A DNA stretch of 41,112 nucleotides from Bacteroidales bacterium UBA1794 (GCA_002315435.1 DCFW01000030.1:1-41112), one strand, 5' to 3'. Counted from the first letter of the stretch, positions 16,531-26,395 are shown. Program-made: numbers and translations. Notes: generated by a model not told the origin, from the letters alone.

Positions 16531-16538
16531 TACCTTTG
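16531..16538 (+). promoter_or_regulatory. -7 promoter element of the receptor/LytTR operon
   Basis: TACCTTTG matches TAnnTTTG, with transcription predicted near 16545, about 40 bases before the ATG at 16585. The -33 region has no TTG at the usual spacing, consistent with dependence on the upstream repeat-binding activator. Confidence 0.6.
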
Positions 16539-16584
16539 CACCGTTGAAAGTAAAAAGAATTGATAACGAATATCTTAAGTACAG

Positions 16585-18951
16585 ATGAAGAAAGAAAAAG
16601 TTACAAGGTCAAAGTCAAAAACTAAACTGGACTTTATCAAGTTTTTTGTTTTAAGTTTATTTATTTTACTTTCCTGTGTTTCGTCCTCTTTTGCTCAGAA
16701 TGCTGTTGCAAATGTCACACTTAGCGGAGTCGTGAAGGATAAAACAACAGGTGAGCCGCTTATTGGTGCCAATGTCTATGTGGCAGCATTAAAAAGAGGA
16801 TCGAAAACCGATTTAGATGGTAAATATTCGATCAAGCTTCCTATGGGCACCTATCGCGTCAAAGTATCTTATATTGGTTATAAATCCCAGAAGCAGTCAG
16901 TGAAAGTAGCTGATAATATGGAATTTGCGTTTAATCTGAGTTCAGATATCGAATTACACGAGGTAGTTATTACTTCAAGACGAAAGGATGAGAATCTTTC
17001 GAAAGTAGATATGGGTGTACAGAAACTCACGAATATTGAGATACAAAAAATTCCTGCACTGATGGGGGAAGTAGATGTTATTAAAGCCATACAATTATTA
17101 CCGGGTGTTCAAAGTACATCAGAGGGAAGTTCAGGATTTAGTGTTAGAGGTGGATCTGCCGATCAAAACCTAATTTTGCTTGATAATGTCAACATGTACA
17201 ATGCTTCGCATATGTTCGGATTTTTTTCCGTTTTTAACAATGATGCTGTGAAAAGTGCCGAATTGTATAAAGGTAATTTACCCATGAGGTTTGGAGGACG
17301 TCTCTCTTCTTTATTGGATGTGCAACTTAAAGATGATTCGCCTGAGAAAATTAAAGGAGTTGGAGGCATTGGGCTGATATCTAGTCGATTGACATTAGAG
17401 GGACCATTGGGGCATAATACCTCGTGGCTAATAAGTGGTCGTCGCAGCTACGTTGATTTATTTTTAAAATTATCTTCTGATCCGGACATGAAGAGTGAAT
17501 CAATTTATTTTTATGATATTAATGCTAAACTGTCTCATCGTTTTTCTGCAAAAGATAAAGTTTATGTTAATCTTTATTCCGGCAAGGACTTATTTAAATC
17601 CTCATTCGGCAATTTTAGTTATGGAAATGCGGTAGCTTCCACATATTGGAATCATATCTTTTCTGAGAAATTGTTCTCGCGCTTGAGCATCGACTATACC
17701 AAATATCATTACGAACTTGGCTCTTCAATGCAGAATTCACAAGTAAACTGGAAATCAGATATTCAAGATGTAGCTTTACATTATGATATAGATCATGCCC
17801 TGTCGAATAAGATAAAACTTGAATATGGATTGTCTTCTACTTATAATCAGTTTAATCCTGCTTTGGTGGCTCGCCCTGGCTATCCTGATTACAGAATGCA
17901 GAAGTCTTATGCATTGGAACACAGTGTTTATTTGGGATTTGATCATAAAATCAACGATCGTATCAATTTAAAATACGGCTTGCGTGCCACCGCATTTCAG
18001 AATATGGGTAAAGCCTCTGTCTACTCTTATGACAAGAATTATGAAGTAAAGGATACCACTTATTATAAAAGCGGAAAGATCTATCATACATATATTAGAT
18101 TTGAGCCTCGTTTTGGCATAGCATATCAATTGGATGACCGCTCTTCATTGAAGGCTAATTATGCCCATAATGTGCAGTTTATTCAGATTGCAAATAATTC
18201 AGATTCTGGTTCTCCTTTAGACTTATGGTTCCCTGCAAGTACAAATATAAAACCTCAACGAGCAGACTTATACTCCGTGGGTTATTTCCGAAACTTCAAC
18301 AAGAACGCCATTGAAGCTTCTGCAGAACTTTACTACAAAGGCATGAATAATGTTATCGATTTCGTAGATAATGCGCAACTGCTTTTGAATGACAAGTTGG
18401 AAGGAGAAGTAAGGGCAGGGAAAGGAAAAGCTTATGGAATGGAATTGATGTTGAAAAAGAATACCGGCAAACTTACCGGATTCATCAACTACACCCTTTC
18501 ACGTACAGAGCGCACCATACCGGGTATAAACAATGGGAAAACCTATTTGGCACCAAGCGACAAAACAAATAGCGTGAACTTGATGCTTTCGTATGAGCTT
18601 TCAAAGAAATGGAGCTTTTCTGCAGGGTGGGTGTATGCAACAGGTACTCCTATCACTTATCCTACCGGCAGGTTTGAGATTAATGGAGAATATTATCCTA
18701 TTTATTCAGGACGAAATACTTCTAGAAAAGCTGATTACCACCGTTTGGATTTATCGGCAACATATACTCCGGTGAAGAATCCGAAGAGATGGTATCAAGG
18801 TGAATGGAATTTCTCATTGTACAATGCTTATTGGCATAAGAACCCTTGGATGGTTTCTTTTGATCAGAATACGAGTAACGGCATTCCAAAAGCGCAAATG
18901 ACTTATTTATTTGGAGCTATACCGTCAATTACTTATAATTTTAAATTTTGA
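16585..18951 (+). CDS. TonB-dependent outer-membrane receptor with carboxypeptidase-regulatory-like domain
   Basis: A 788-residue outer-membrane active transporter. The order is: long basic signal peptide (1-38, ending SSSFAQ), a CarboxypepD_reg-like beta-sandwich (about 46-130; SGVVKDKTTGEPLIGANVYV), a plug domain (about 160-285, with SGFSVRGGSADQNLILLDNV), then a beta-barrel to the C-terminal phenylalanine of YNFKF. It is shorter than SusC proteins and has no SusD partner; the next gene encodes a DUF4249 lipoprotein instead. The substrate is unknown. Because a sensor kinase and regulator follow in the same operon, the uptake system is probably tied to its own signal. Confidence 0.88.
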   Translation: MKKEKVTRSKSKTKLDFIKFFVLSLFILLSCVSSSFAQNAVANVTLSGVVKDKTTGEPLIGANVYVAALKRGSKTDLDGKYSIKLPMGTYRVKVSYIGYKSQKQSVKVADNMEFAFNLSSDIELHEVVITSRRKDENLSKVDMGVQKLTNIEIQKIPALMGEVDVIKAIQLLPGVQSTSEGSSGFSVRGGSADQNLILLDNVNMYNASHMFGFFSVFNNDAVKSAELYKGNLPMRFGGRLSSLLDVQLKDDSPEKIKGVGGIGLISSRLTLEGPLGHNTSWLISGRRSYVDLFLKLSSDPDMKSESIYFYDINAKLSHRFSAKDKVYVNLYSGKDLFKSSFGNFSYGNAVASTYWNHIFSEKLFSRLSIDYTKYHYELGSSMQNSQVNWKSDIQDVALHYDIDHALSNKIKLEYGLSSTYNQFNPALVARPGYPDYRMQKSYALEHSVYLGFDHKINDRINLKYGLRATAFQNMGKASVYSYDKNYEVKDTTYYKSGKIYHTYIRFEPRFGIAYQLDDRSSLKANYAHNVQFIQIANNSDSGSPLDLWFPASTNIKPQRADLYSVGYFRNFNKNAIEASAELYYKGMNNVIDFVDNAQLLLNDKLEGEVRAGKGKAYGMELMLKKNTGKLTGFINYTLSRTERTIPGINNGKTYLAPSDKTNSVNLMLSYELSKKWSFSAGWVYATGTPITYPTGRFEINGEYYPIYSGRNTSRKADYHRLDLSATYTPVKNPKRWYQGEWNFSLYNAYWHKNPWMVSFDQNTSNGIPKAQMTYLFGAIPSITYNFKF

Positions 18952-18965
18952 ATAATAAGCTGAAT

Positions 18966-19892
18966 ATGAAAATAGTGAGCAAATTTAGCAAGATATATAT
19001 TGGAATCCTGATAGCAACATCTGCTGCTTTCCTAGGAGCGTGTACAGAAGACACTACAATAAATACGGAGAATTCTACTCCTGTGCCGGTCGTCTATGGT
19101 ACGATCACAGATCATAATGTTCGTCAAGAAATAGATTTGAGCAGTTCTACAGGGTATTTTGATAAAGAGGGAAATAAACGTATTTCTGAAGCCACTGTCA
19201 CGCTCGACGAGGATAGCACAGGCATCAGTAATACCTATACTCTTGCACAAGACTCAGTGGGTAGCGGCATATATAAAACGCAACAGGCTATGGCTGGAAA
19301 GCCGGGATGGACTTATAAATTGACCGTTAAGACTGATTTTGATCAGGATGGTACTGCTGAAACTTATCAGGCAGAAAGTGAAATGCCGAAACGAGTGAAT
19401 TTAGACTCCATAACCATTACAAAAGCGAAAGAGGGAAGTTACACACTCTTTTCTTTAAATATCAATGCTCAAGATCCTCCCGTTGAAGAGAACTACTACC
19501 TTTGTAGATATAGTATCAATGATACCATATACAATAAGATCAGTAAATATATTTACTTCGATGATACAAGTTTGGATGGGACATATGTAAAGAATCTGTC
19601 TATATGGCACTTCTTTGATAAGGGAGATAAAAGTAAATTCAGCGATAGTGATGCAGAAGATATGGTGTTCATGTCTGCCGGAGATAGAGTTCATGCTGAA
19701 GTAAGCAATATTACCGAAGGTTATTATCACTTTATTGAGGATTGTCAAGGACAAAAAGATGGTTCCAATCCTATGTTCGGAGGACCTCCTGCAAATATAT
19801 CCACGAATATATCAAATGGAGCAAGAGGTTATTTTACAGCATTCTCTACCTCATCGGCAAATTATGTGGCACCTAAAGATTTCACTAAATAA
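18966..19892 (+). CDS. DUF4249 outer-membrane lipoprotein
   Basis: With the ATG at 18966 (an in-frame TTG at 18948 is less likely) the protein has 308 residues and begins with a lipoprotein signal whose lipobox LGAC puts the lipidated cysteine at position 26. The remainder is a beta-rich extracytoplasmic domain (PVPVVYGTITDHNVRQ, then EATVTLDEDS) of the DUF4249 family. Such genes commonly follow TonB-dependent receptors of the preceding type in Bacteroidetes, so it may be a surface partner of that receptor. The family has no defined biochemical role that I know of. It is 14 bases after the receptor stop and 14 before the kinase. Confidence 0.78.
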   Translation: MKIVSKFSKIYIGILIATSAAFLGACTEDTTINTENSTPVPVVYGTITDHNVRQEIDLSSSTGYFDKEGNKRISEATVTLDEDSTGISNTYTLAQDSVGSGIYKTQQAMAGKPGWTYKLTVKTDFDQDGTAETYQAESEMPKRVNLDSITITKAKEGSYTLFSLNINAQDPPVEENYYLCRYSINDTIYNKISKYIYFDDTSLDGTYVKNLSIWHFFDKGDKSKFSDSDAEDMVFMSAGDRVHAEVSNITEGYYHFIEDCQGQKDGSNPMFGGPPANISTNISNGARGYFTAFSTSSANYVAPKDFTK

Positions 19893-19906
19893 AGGTTTCT
19901 GCGATC

Positions 19907-20968
19907 ATGAATCAAGACAATAAAACTTGTATATTAAAGGATCAATCCTTGTTCGAAAAGAAATTTAAATGGTTGCCTCACTTGTTGCAACTTCTATACA
20001 TAGGAGCCTTTGTTCTTACAGGTAAAGGCACTTATGTTGGGTCTATAGATTATTTCTTCTGTATAGGATTGTTCCTTTTCTTTATTGGCATGGGATACTT
20101 GATAACCTATTGTTTAATGCCAAGATATCTGTTTAAGAAAAAATATTTCATTTATTTCGGCATACTTTTGGTTGCAGTAATTCTTTCAACTTTTCTTTTC
20201 AAGTATATAGAAGAGTCATTACTACCTTATTTAGTCAATAAGAAGAACAATGCAGATGAAGAACATACCACATGGGCCATGAAAATATTTAGTACAACAC
20301 TTGTATATATTATTTTTCTCGGTCCGTTCTCCTTCTGGAAGATGCTTTTGCAATGGACAAAAGATAGTAATAAGATTCGTGAACTTGAAAGTACTACCAT
20401 ACAATCGGAGCTTCAACAATTAAAAAATCAAATCAATCCGCATTTCCTTTTTAACATGTTGAACAATGCCAATGTCCTTATTCATAAGGATCCCGATAAG
20501 GCCTCGGATGTGTTGATGGGTTTGAGCAAGTTGCTTAGATACCAGCTTTATGAAAGCTCCAGGCAGAATGTCTTGCTGGCAGGTGATATTAAATTCCTGA
20601 ACGACTTCTTGAATTTGGAAAAGGTACGAAGAGACCATTTCGATTTCACTGTGGATGTGATAGGAGATGTCAATTCTGTTTTTGTACCGCCATTATTATT
20701 TATTACTTTTGTAGAGAATGCAACGAAACATAACCTTGATCCCGAGAAAACTTCTTATATTCACATTGTTTTTGAGATTAAGGACAATCATTTGTATTTT
20801 TCATGCGTCAATTCCAAGCCGCAGATACAAGCGGTTAAATCTCAGCATGGAGGAATCGGACTCAGCAATTCTTCTCGACGATTGAAGTTGCTGTATGATG
20901 ATAATTACACGCTGAATATCAAGGATGAAAAGACTGTATTTACAGTTGAGCTGAAAGTACCCATTTAA
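19907..20968 (+). CDS. LytS/YehU-type membrane sensor histidine kinase
   Basis: The 353-residue kinase has four predicted membrane helices in the first 150 residues (around 24-39, 48-70, 79-101 and 130-150), with a short loop as the only extracytoplasmic portion, so it probably senses a membrane event or a partner protein. The His_kinase (PF06580) domain follows, with phospho-acceptor H179 in KNQINPHFLFNML, then the HATPase region (FVENATKHNLDP and GGIGLSNSSRRLKLLY with N and G boxes). The next gene is a LytTR regulator 12 bases downstream, its obvious partner. The signal is unknown; the receptor and DUF4249 genes upstream are candidates for supplying it. Confidence 0.9.
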   Translation: MNQDNKTCILKDQSLFEKKFKWLPHLLQLLYIGAFVLTGKGTYVGSIDYFFCIGLFLFFIGMGYLITYCLMPRYLFKKKYFIYFGILLVAVILSTFLFKYIEESLLPYLVNKKNNADEEHTTWAMKIFSTTLVYIIFLGPFSFWKMLLQWTKDSNKIRELESTTIQSELQQLKNQINPHFLFNMLNNANVLIHKDPDKASDVLMGLSKLLRYQLYESSRQNVLLAGDIKFLNDFLNLEKVRRDHFDFTVDVIGDVNSVFVPPLLFITFVENATKHNLDPEKTSYIHIVFEIKDNHLYFSCVNSKPQIQAVKSQHGGIGLSNSSRRLKLLYDDNYTLNIKDEKTVFTVELKVPI

Positions 20969-20980
20969 ACTCTTTATGAT

Positions 20981-21706
20981 ATGGAATGTATAATTGTTGA
21001 CGATGAGCCACTTGCACGTGAAGGAATCAAAATGTTGGTGGAGAAATATGAAGAACTGCAGCTAGTCGGTCAGTTCCAGAATGCCGATGCCACTGCCGTT
21101 TATCTTAAGGATCATTCGGTGGATCTTGTTTTCCTGGATATACAGATGCCCGGAACCAATGGCTTGGAGTTTGCAAAATCCATACCTAAGGATACATTGG
21201 TTATTTTCACTACCGCTTATTCCGAGTTTGCCTTGGAGAGTTACGAGGTGGATGCTTTGGATTACCTGTTAAAGCCCATTGCAAAGAGCCGGTTTGATAA
21301 AGCCGTGAAGAAAGCCTTGAGCTATCATGAGATGTTATTATCGGAGGAGCAATCCGACCATTCCTTTGAAACCGTTGACGATGATTACGTTTTTGTTCGT
21401 TCTGATCGCAAGGTCTGTAAAATAGACTTAAAGAATATCTTGTTTATTGAAGGCTTGAAAGATTACGTGGTGATACATACTGACGAGCAGCGATACATTA
21501 CTGCAATAAACATGAAAACCATTTATGAGAAGCTTCCTAAAAGCCTTTTCGTGAGGGTTAGCAAATCCTATGTAGTGAATGTGAAACATATTGATTCATT
21601 CGATAATAATGACATTCAGATTGGTAAATACGAGATACCTATCGGAGGCGTTTATCGGAATGATTTCTTTGATAATTTTGTAATGAAAAAGATGCTTAGC
21701 AAATAA
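20981..21706 (+). CDS. LytTR-family response regulator
   Basis: A 241-residue regulator with an N-terminal receiver domain (acidic pocket D7-D8, phospho-acceptor D53 in FLDIQMPG, conserved T77 and K98) and a C-terminal LytTR DNA-binding domain (about 133-235, including IEGLKDYVVIHT and LFVRVSKSYVVNVKHI). LytTR proteins bind direct repeats spaced by about two DNA turns. It is the last gene of the receptor-DUF4249-kinase operon, and such a repeat lies upstream of that operon, which points to autoregulation. All receiver residues needed for phosphorylation are present. Confidence 0.93.
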   Translation: MECIIVDDEPLAREGIKMLVEKYEELQLVGQFQNADATAVYLKDHSVDLVFLDIQMPGTNGLEFAKSIPKDTLVIFTTAYSEFALESYEVDALDYLLKPIAKSRFDKAVKKALSYHEMLLSEEQSDHSFETVDDDYVFVRSDRKVCKIDLKNILFIEGLKDYVVIHTDEQRYITAINMKTIYEKLPKSLFVRVSKSYVVNVKHIDSFDNNDIQIGKYEIPIGGVYRNDFFDNFVMKKMLSK

Positions 21707-21741
21707 GCTTCTAATTTATACATTTATATCGGTATGTCAAG

Positions 21742-22863
21742 TTATTTGTGTTCTTCCATCAAGAACTTTTTCTTAAGCCATTTGCGTATCGGTATGTCAT
21801 AGAGCCTGACGCAGGCATAAGCCACAAGTATACATCCGCATAGCGATGCAGCCATTACAGGCAGAGCCGATCTCCATGGAACGGAGTTTTTGCACACCCA
21901 TCCTATGTATAGATACATAAAAGGATAATGAGTGATATATAATGGGTAGGATATATTACCCAGGAATTTGCAAACTTTCGTTGAGACAGCACCCTTTATA
22001 TGTCCGCCTGCACCCATTGAAACGATTAACGGGAAAAGTAGAATGATACATGCCGATTCATATATCCCATTCATCCATGCCTGTCCGCCAATTCTCGGCA
22101 TAGCCATTATCGCCACGATGAGAAAGGAGCATATCCAGAAGGCCGCATGCTTTATCTGAATCAGTTTACCCATGCGTGATAACAATAAACCGGCAAGAAA
22201 TGGGTAAGCCAATCGAGTGAATCCGACGCGAAGCTGTTCAGCATTCAATGACCATCCTCCAGCCACCGTACCCGATTTATCGCCTACGGCAAATTGTACC
22301 GTAGCACATGCCGCTATAATCACCAATACAGTTAAAGCTCTTTTAGAGAGTTTCCGAATGATTAAGGCATATAATATGTTACCGATATATTCAAAGAACA
22401 GCGACCAGGCGGGTCCGTTTAACGGATGCATTTCTCCGAATCCGTGAATATCCATTGACTTAGGTAAAGGCAGCAATGTGCAACCGATCAGCATCACTAG
22501 AATCAGTTTCCACAGAGGAGTTTGATTGATCAAAGGGAAAATCGTAGTGTTCCCGAAATAGTAGCAAATAGCTCCAATGACCATACCCATAACAATCATT
22601 GGGTGCAATCTTATCAAACGACGCTTAATGAAGTCTTTGAAACTCATTTTCTCCCATCTGTCATCATAGGCATATCCTATTACGAAACCGGATAGAACGA
22701 AAAAGAAATCTACAGCCAGATAGCCATGATTTATTATTTGGTCTGCATGACCGGTAGAGTGAGGTTCAAAAAAGTGGAAAATGACAACCATGATAGCGGC
22801 TACACCGCGCAATCCGTCAAGTATATCATAATGAGGCTTTGTCTCTAAATAATTTGTTTGCAT
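21742..22863 (-). CDS. Acyltransferase family 3 (OafA/YrhL-like membrane O-acyltransferase)
   Basis: A 373-residue membrane protein with about ten helices. The family signature DGLRGVAAIMVVIFHF stands at residues 16-31, including the conserved R19 and H30, followed by YLAVDFFFVLSGFVIGYAY. Members move acetyl or other acyl groups from the cytoplasm onto surface sugars, such as O-antigen or exopolysaccharide. It is monocistronic and converges on the LytTR operon with only 35 bases between the stops. There is no glycan locus directly beside it; the nearest is the nonulosonate region. The acceptor cannot be predicted. A basic tail (RKWLKKKF) ends the protein. Confidence 0.88.
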   Translation of the reverse strand: MQTNYLETKPHYDILDGLRGVAAIMVVIFHFFEPHSTGHADQIINHGYLAVDFFFVLSGFVIGYAYDDRWEKMSFKDFIKRRLIRLHPMIVMGMVIGAICYYFGNTTIFPLINQTPLWKLILVMLIGCTLLPLPKSMDIHGFGEMHPLNGPAWSLFFEYIGNILYALIIRKLSKRALTVLVIIAACATVQFAVGDKSGTVAGGWSLNAEQLRVGFTRLAYPFLAGLLLSRMGKLIQIKHAAFWICSFLIVAIMAMPRIGGQAWMNGIYESACIILLFPLIVSMGAGGHIKGAVSTKVCKFLGNISYPLYITHYPFMYLYIGWVCKNSVPWRSALPVMAASLCGCILVAYACVRLYDIPIRKWLKKKFLMEEHK

Positions 22864-23037
22864 TTTTCATGTATTCTATTCGATATAAAATTAACAATTT
22901 ATTCGCAATCTGCCAAAGGATTAATTTAACTTTTAGTGTCTATTATTGTTTTTGGATTCTTTTGTTAATGTATCTGGATAGAATATGTTTCATTCTTATC
23001 TAATATTTAAAGTGAAGATTGCTGATTTTTCCCATAC

Positions 23038-23059
23038 TTGTGGTAGTATATTACCACAA
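23038..23059. promoter_or_regulatory. Palindromic putative operator upstream of the susC gene
   Basis: TTGTGGTA (23038-23045) is inverted as TACCACAA (23052-23059) around six bases, giving perfect eight-base arms. The centre lies about 57 bases upstream of the predicted transcript start, an activator-like position. The rest of the 319-base gap between 22864 and 23182 shows only the promoter box and A/T-rich DNA; an in-frame 61-codon stretch there has no coding character. Confidence 0.5.
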
Positions 23060-23090
23060 ATGAGTTATTACGATAAGAGTATGAAAGGTG

Positions 23091-23098
23091 TAATTTTG
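23091..23098 (+). promoter_or_regulatory. -7 promoter element of the SusC/SusD operon
   Basis: TAATTTTG matches TAnnTTTG and would start a transcript near 23105, with a leader of about 78 bases before the ATG at 23183. No good -33 TTG lies at the expected distance, consistent with activation through the upstream palindrome. Confidence 0.5.
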
Positions 23099-23182
23099 TC
23101 GAAAATAAGCAAATTTTACAACAAACGCTTTCTGGGTCAACTTTCTTGGTATAGTTTTTTAGTAATATAAATTAGGTACAAC

Positions 23183-26100
23183 ATGAGAAAATGCTTCATT
23201 CTTTCATTTTTTGCTCTGTTGTTTGCTGCTCATACTTCATCCATAGCGCAAACAAAACAAGAGAAAATATTAGTTTTGTCTGGTAACAGACAAAGAATCA
23301 TTACCGGTTCTGTTGTTGATAGTAACAACCAACCTTTAATAGGTGTGTCTATTGTTTTATTGGGAAGTAAAATCGGTACGATTACGGATCTTGATGGGAA
23401 ATTTAGTCTTCAATTTCCCACAAATGAAGGTGCGTTGGTCTTTTCATATCTTGGATTGAAGAGACAGACAGTAGTTGTCAAAAGCAATACTAAAGATATT
23501 GTAGTCAAGATGGAGGATAATGCAAATACATTGGATAATGTAATCGTTACAGCCATTGGTAAGACCGTATCTTATGATAAATCCGGTATTACAGCATCGG
23601 TTTTTGACGTTAACAAGATAAAGAGTAGCGGCTCCACTACATTGTTGAATGATATGGCAGGAAAAGCATCAGGCGTCAAGATAAGTTCTCCCAATAGTGA
23701 TCCAGGCAGTGGCTCCACTATTATTATCAGAGGGGCCAATACTTTTTTCGGTGAAAGCCAACCTTTGGTTATCATTGATGGAGTTCCCATGAGCAATTCA
23801 TATAATGCCGGTTCTGAAGGGAACAATGTTACTCAGCAATCGCGTTTGAATGATATTGATCCTAATGACATTCAAAGCCTTCAAATTTTGAAGGGAGCAT
23901 CTGCAGCGGCTGTGTGGGGATCGCGGGCAGCAAATGGCGTAATCGTCATTACTACAAAAGACGGAGTCAGAGGAAAGAAACCTACTATTGTTTATTCCTA
24001 CACCAAGTCATTTGATAAAATAAGCTTTCGCCATCCCATCCAATCTGCCTATGGGCAGGGAACAGGCGGCAAATGGTCCAATTCTACTAATTATTCATGG
24101 GGAGATAAAATATCTGATAGATCGGGAGCAGAGGACGTATACAGTACTACTAGCGGGTACTTTGTTGCCGAATCAGGTAAAGTCTATTATCCCATCACAG
24201 CCAAGAACTCAAAAAAAACATATGTAGATAGTAACTTTGATGCAGTGTTTCAAACGGGTACTTTCGACCAGCATGATATTTCTATCTCCGGTGGAAATGA
24301 AAGAGCAACTTATTTCTTCAGCTACGGAGCTTTGAATCAAAGCGGCATTGTGCGGAAGTCATCATACGATAAACAAAATTTTCGATTGAATGCAACATAT
24401 CGTTATAATGATTGGCTTAAGATGAATTCTAAGGTTATCTATATCTTTAGTCGTTCCAATCGTGTGCAAACAAACGGGGAAACATCCACCGGACTTCTTT
24501 TAGGACTATTGCGAAATCCAGCTGATTTTGATATTCGCGATTATAAAGGAACTTATGTGGATCCGAGTGGAGTAGAATATACTAATCGTCAAAGGATGTA
24601 CAGGAATGTGATTGGAGCAAATGAGAAGCCTACTTACAGTAATCCGTTGTGGGTTATTAATGAAATCAGTTCAATTAGTAAAATCAATCGATTTATTTAT
24701 ACTCCTGAGGTTTTATTAGACCCTTTGCCATGGTTAAATGTTACATTACGTGGCGGTTTAGACTATTTTACGGATGACCGTGACGTCTTTTACCCAACCG
24801 GTACCGCATATTATGACGGGAGATACGTTCAAGATACCTACAATAATAAAGAACTTAATTTTGATGGAATAGTGCGAGCAACCAAACATTTATCAAGAAA
24901 CATACTTCTGACCGGTACTATCGGATACAATATCAATGATAAAGAATTGATTTATAATGACAATGTAATCACTCCATTTGAAGTGGCATCAAGCACTCCC
25001 AGTACTTCATTGATTTCCAATAATGCCTATTCATCGTGGAGCAAAACTATTGTGCACACGCGCTCAAATCGTTTTTATGTGCTTGCTGATCTTGAATTGC
25101 TCAATCAAATATATTTCAGTGGCACAGGCATGTGGGAAGCTGCTTCAACAATAGCCAATACTCATTTTTATCCTTCTGCAAATATCGCATGGCAGTTTAA
25201 TAAATATCTACATAGTGATATTCTAAGTTTCGGCAAGATTAGAGCATCATGGGGACAAGTCGGAACGCAGCCCGAACCATATAAAAATAAAACATTGGCT
25301 ACTACAGCCAATTCTGATTTTGGAGGAAGCTATGCAGTAAGTGGTGAACAAGGAAACAATAATTTGAAGCCTGAAATCAAGACAGAATGGGAAGTTGGTA
25401 CTGACCTTCGTTTCTTTAATGATCGTGCCAATTTCAAAATTACCTACTATAGCAATAAGATTAAAGATTTGTTGTTTGACGCTACACTCAACTCTTCCAC
25501 CGGCTATACATCAAGATACACCAATGCCGGTAAAATGGAAAATCATGGTATTGAAGCAGATCTTTCATATGACATAGTCAAGAGTAAAGACTGGAATGTG
25601 AATGTTGGTCTTAATTTTAATAATAATAAGAATAAAGTTACCAGTCTTGGCGGCACAGGCATTGTCGCCTTGGGTGGATCTTCTTATGCTGTAGAAGGAT
25701 ATTCCATGGGAGTGCTTTATCGCCCAGGATCTTTGCGTGATAAAGATGGTAAATTAATTCTTGCTAAAAATGGATTTCCTCAGCTTGATTCATCAGGAAA
25801 TAAATATTTGGGCGATCCAAATCCTGATTGGAAAGGGGGATTGACTTTGAGTGTAAGTTACAAAAAGTTGGATTTCAGTTTACAACTTGATCATGCGCAA
25901 GGAGGTAAATTCTTGAATAGAACATTAATGACATTGTATGGCTTTGGAACCCATCGTGACACAGCTCATGAACTAACCCTTACGGAAGATTTGTATAACT
26001 ATGCAGGAACGCTCTATGCAGCTGGCAGCATAGTTAGAGGTAATGTCGGTAACTTCGGAGGCGGCAACGTCTTGTTGGATGAGTCTTGGTATAATGGAAT

Positions 26101-26395
26101 CGGTGGAGGATTAGGTACGAACAAAGTGCATGACCTCTACATAAAAGACAATACTTGGACGAAATTGAGAAATATCTCAATCGGATATACCATAGATAAT
26201 GCATGGTTTAGGGCAAATACAAAGCTCAGTTCTGTCAGAATATCTGTTACAGGCAGAGACTTAATTACATGGTCGAAACAAATAGGAGTTGATCCTGAAA
26301 GCAACTATTACGGTGTTAGTAATGCACAAGGAATGGACTATTTTTCAAGTCCTGCATCAAAATCAGTGTTGTTTAATGTTCAAATAACTTATTAA
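23183..26395 (+). CDS. SusC/RagA-family TonB-linked outer-membrane transporter
   Basis: A 1070-residue SusC-type importer. It has a signal peptide (1-22, ending SSIAQ), a CarboxypepD_reg-like domain (about 36-110; ITGSVVDSNNQPLIGVSIVL), a plug with the family's IIIRGANTFFGESQPLVIIDG and WGSRAANGVIVITTKDG motifs, and a large beta-barrel ending VLFNVQITY. There is no STN domain, so it is not set up for ECF-sigma signalling. The SusD-like gene starts only two bases after the stop, so the two are translated together and should form the usual gated outer-membrane complex. The enzyme genes downstream hint at an amide-containing substrate. Confidence 0.93.
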   Translation: MRKCFILSFFALLFAAHTSSIAQTKQEKILVLSGNRQRIITGSVVDSNNQPLIGVSIVLLGSKIGTITDLDGKFSLQFPTNEGALVFSYLGLKRQTVVVKSNTKDIVVKMEDNANTLDNVIVTAIGKTVSYDKSGITASVFDVNKIKSSGSTTLLNDMAGKASGVKISSPNSDPGSGSTIIIRGANTFFGESQPLVIIDGVPMSNSYNAGSEGNNVTQQSRLNDIDPNDIQSLQILKGASAAAVWGSRAANGVIVITTKDGVRGKKPTIVYSYTKSFDKISFRHPIQSAYGQGTGGKWSNSTNYSWGDKISDRSGAEDVYSTTSGYFVAESGKVYYPITAKNSKKTYVDSNFDAVFQTGTFDQHDISISGGNERATYFFSYGALNQSGIVRKSSYDKQNFRLNATYRYNDWLKMNSKVIYIFSRSNRVQTNGETSTGLLLGLLRNPADFDIRDYKGTYVDPSGVEYTNRQRMYRNVIGANEKPTYSNPLWVINEISSISKINRFIYTPEVLLDPLPWLNVTLRGGLDYFTDDRDVFYPTGTAYYDGRYVQDTYNNKELNFDGIVRATKHLSRNILLTGTIGYNINDKELIYNDNVITPFEVASSTPSTSLISNNAYSSWSKTIVHTRSNRFYVLADLELLNQIYFSGTGMWEAASTIANTHFYPSANIAWQFNKYLHSDILSFGKIRASWGQVGTQPEPYKNKTLATTANSDFGGSYAVSGEQGNNNLKPEIKTEWEVGTDLRFFNDRANFKITYYSNKIKDLLFDATLNSSTGYTSRYTNAGKMENHGIEADLSYDIVKSKDWNVNVGLNFNNNKNKVTSLGGTGIVALGGSSYAVEGYSMGVLYRPGSLRDKDGKLILAKNGFPQLDSSGNKYLGDPNPDWKGGLTLSVSYKKLDFSLQLDHAQGGKFLNRTLMTLYGFGTHRDTAHELTLTEDLYNYAGTLYAAGSIVRGNVGNFGGGNVLLDESWYNGIGGGLGTNKVHDLYIKDNTWTKLRNISIGYTIDNAWFRANTKLSSVRISVTGRDLITWSKQIGVDPESNYYGVSNAQGMDYFSSPASKSVLFNVQITY

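Noticed and set aside
21727..21799. Direct repeat TATCGGTATGTCA at 21727-21739 and 21787-21799
   Set aside because: Only 13 bases match, one copy is in the 3' coding end of the acyltransferase gene, and there is no related structure nearby; chance or a small duplication.
22985..23170. A 61-codon plus-strand frame upstream of susC
   Set aside because: It contains the palindrome and the -7 promoter box and has no recognisable protein character.
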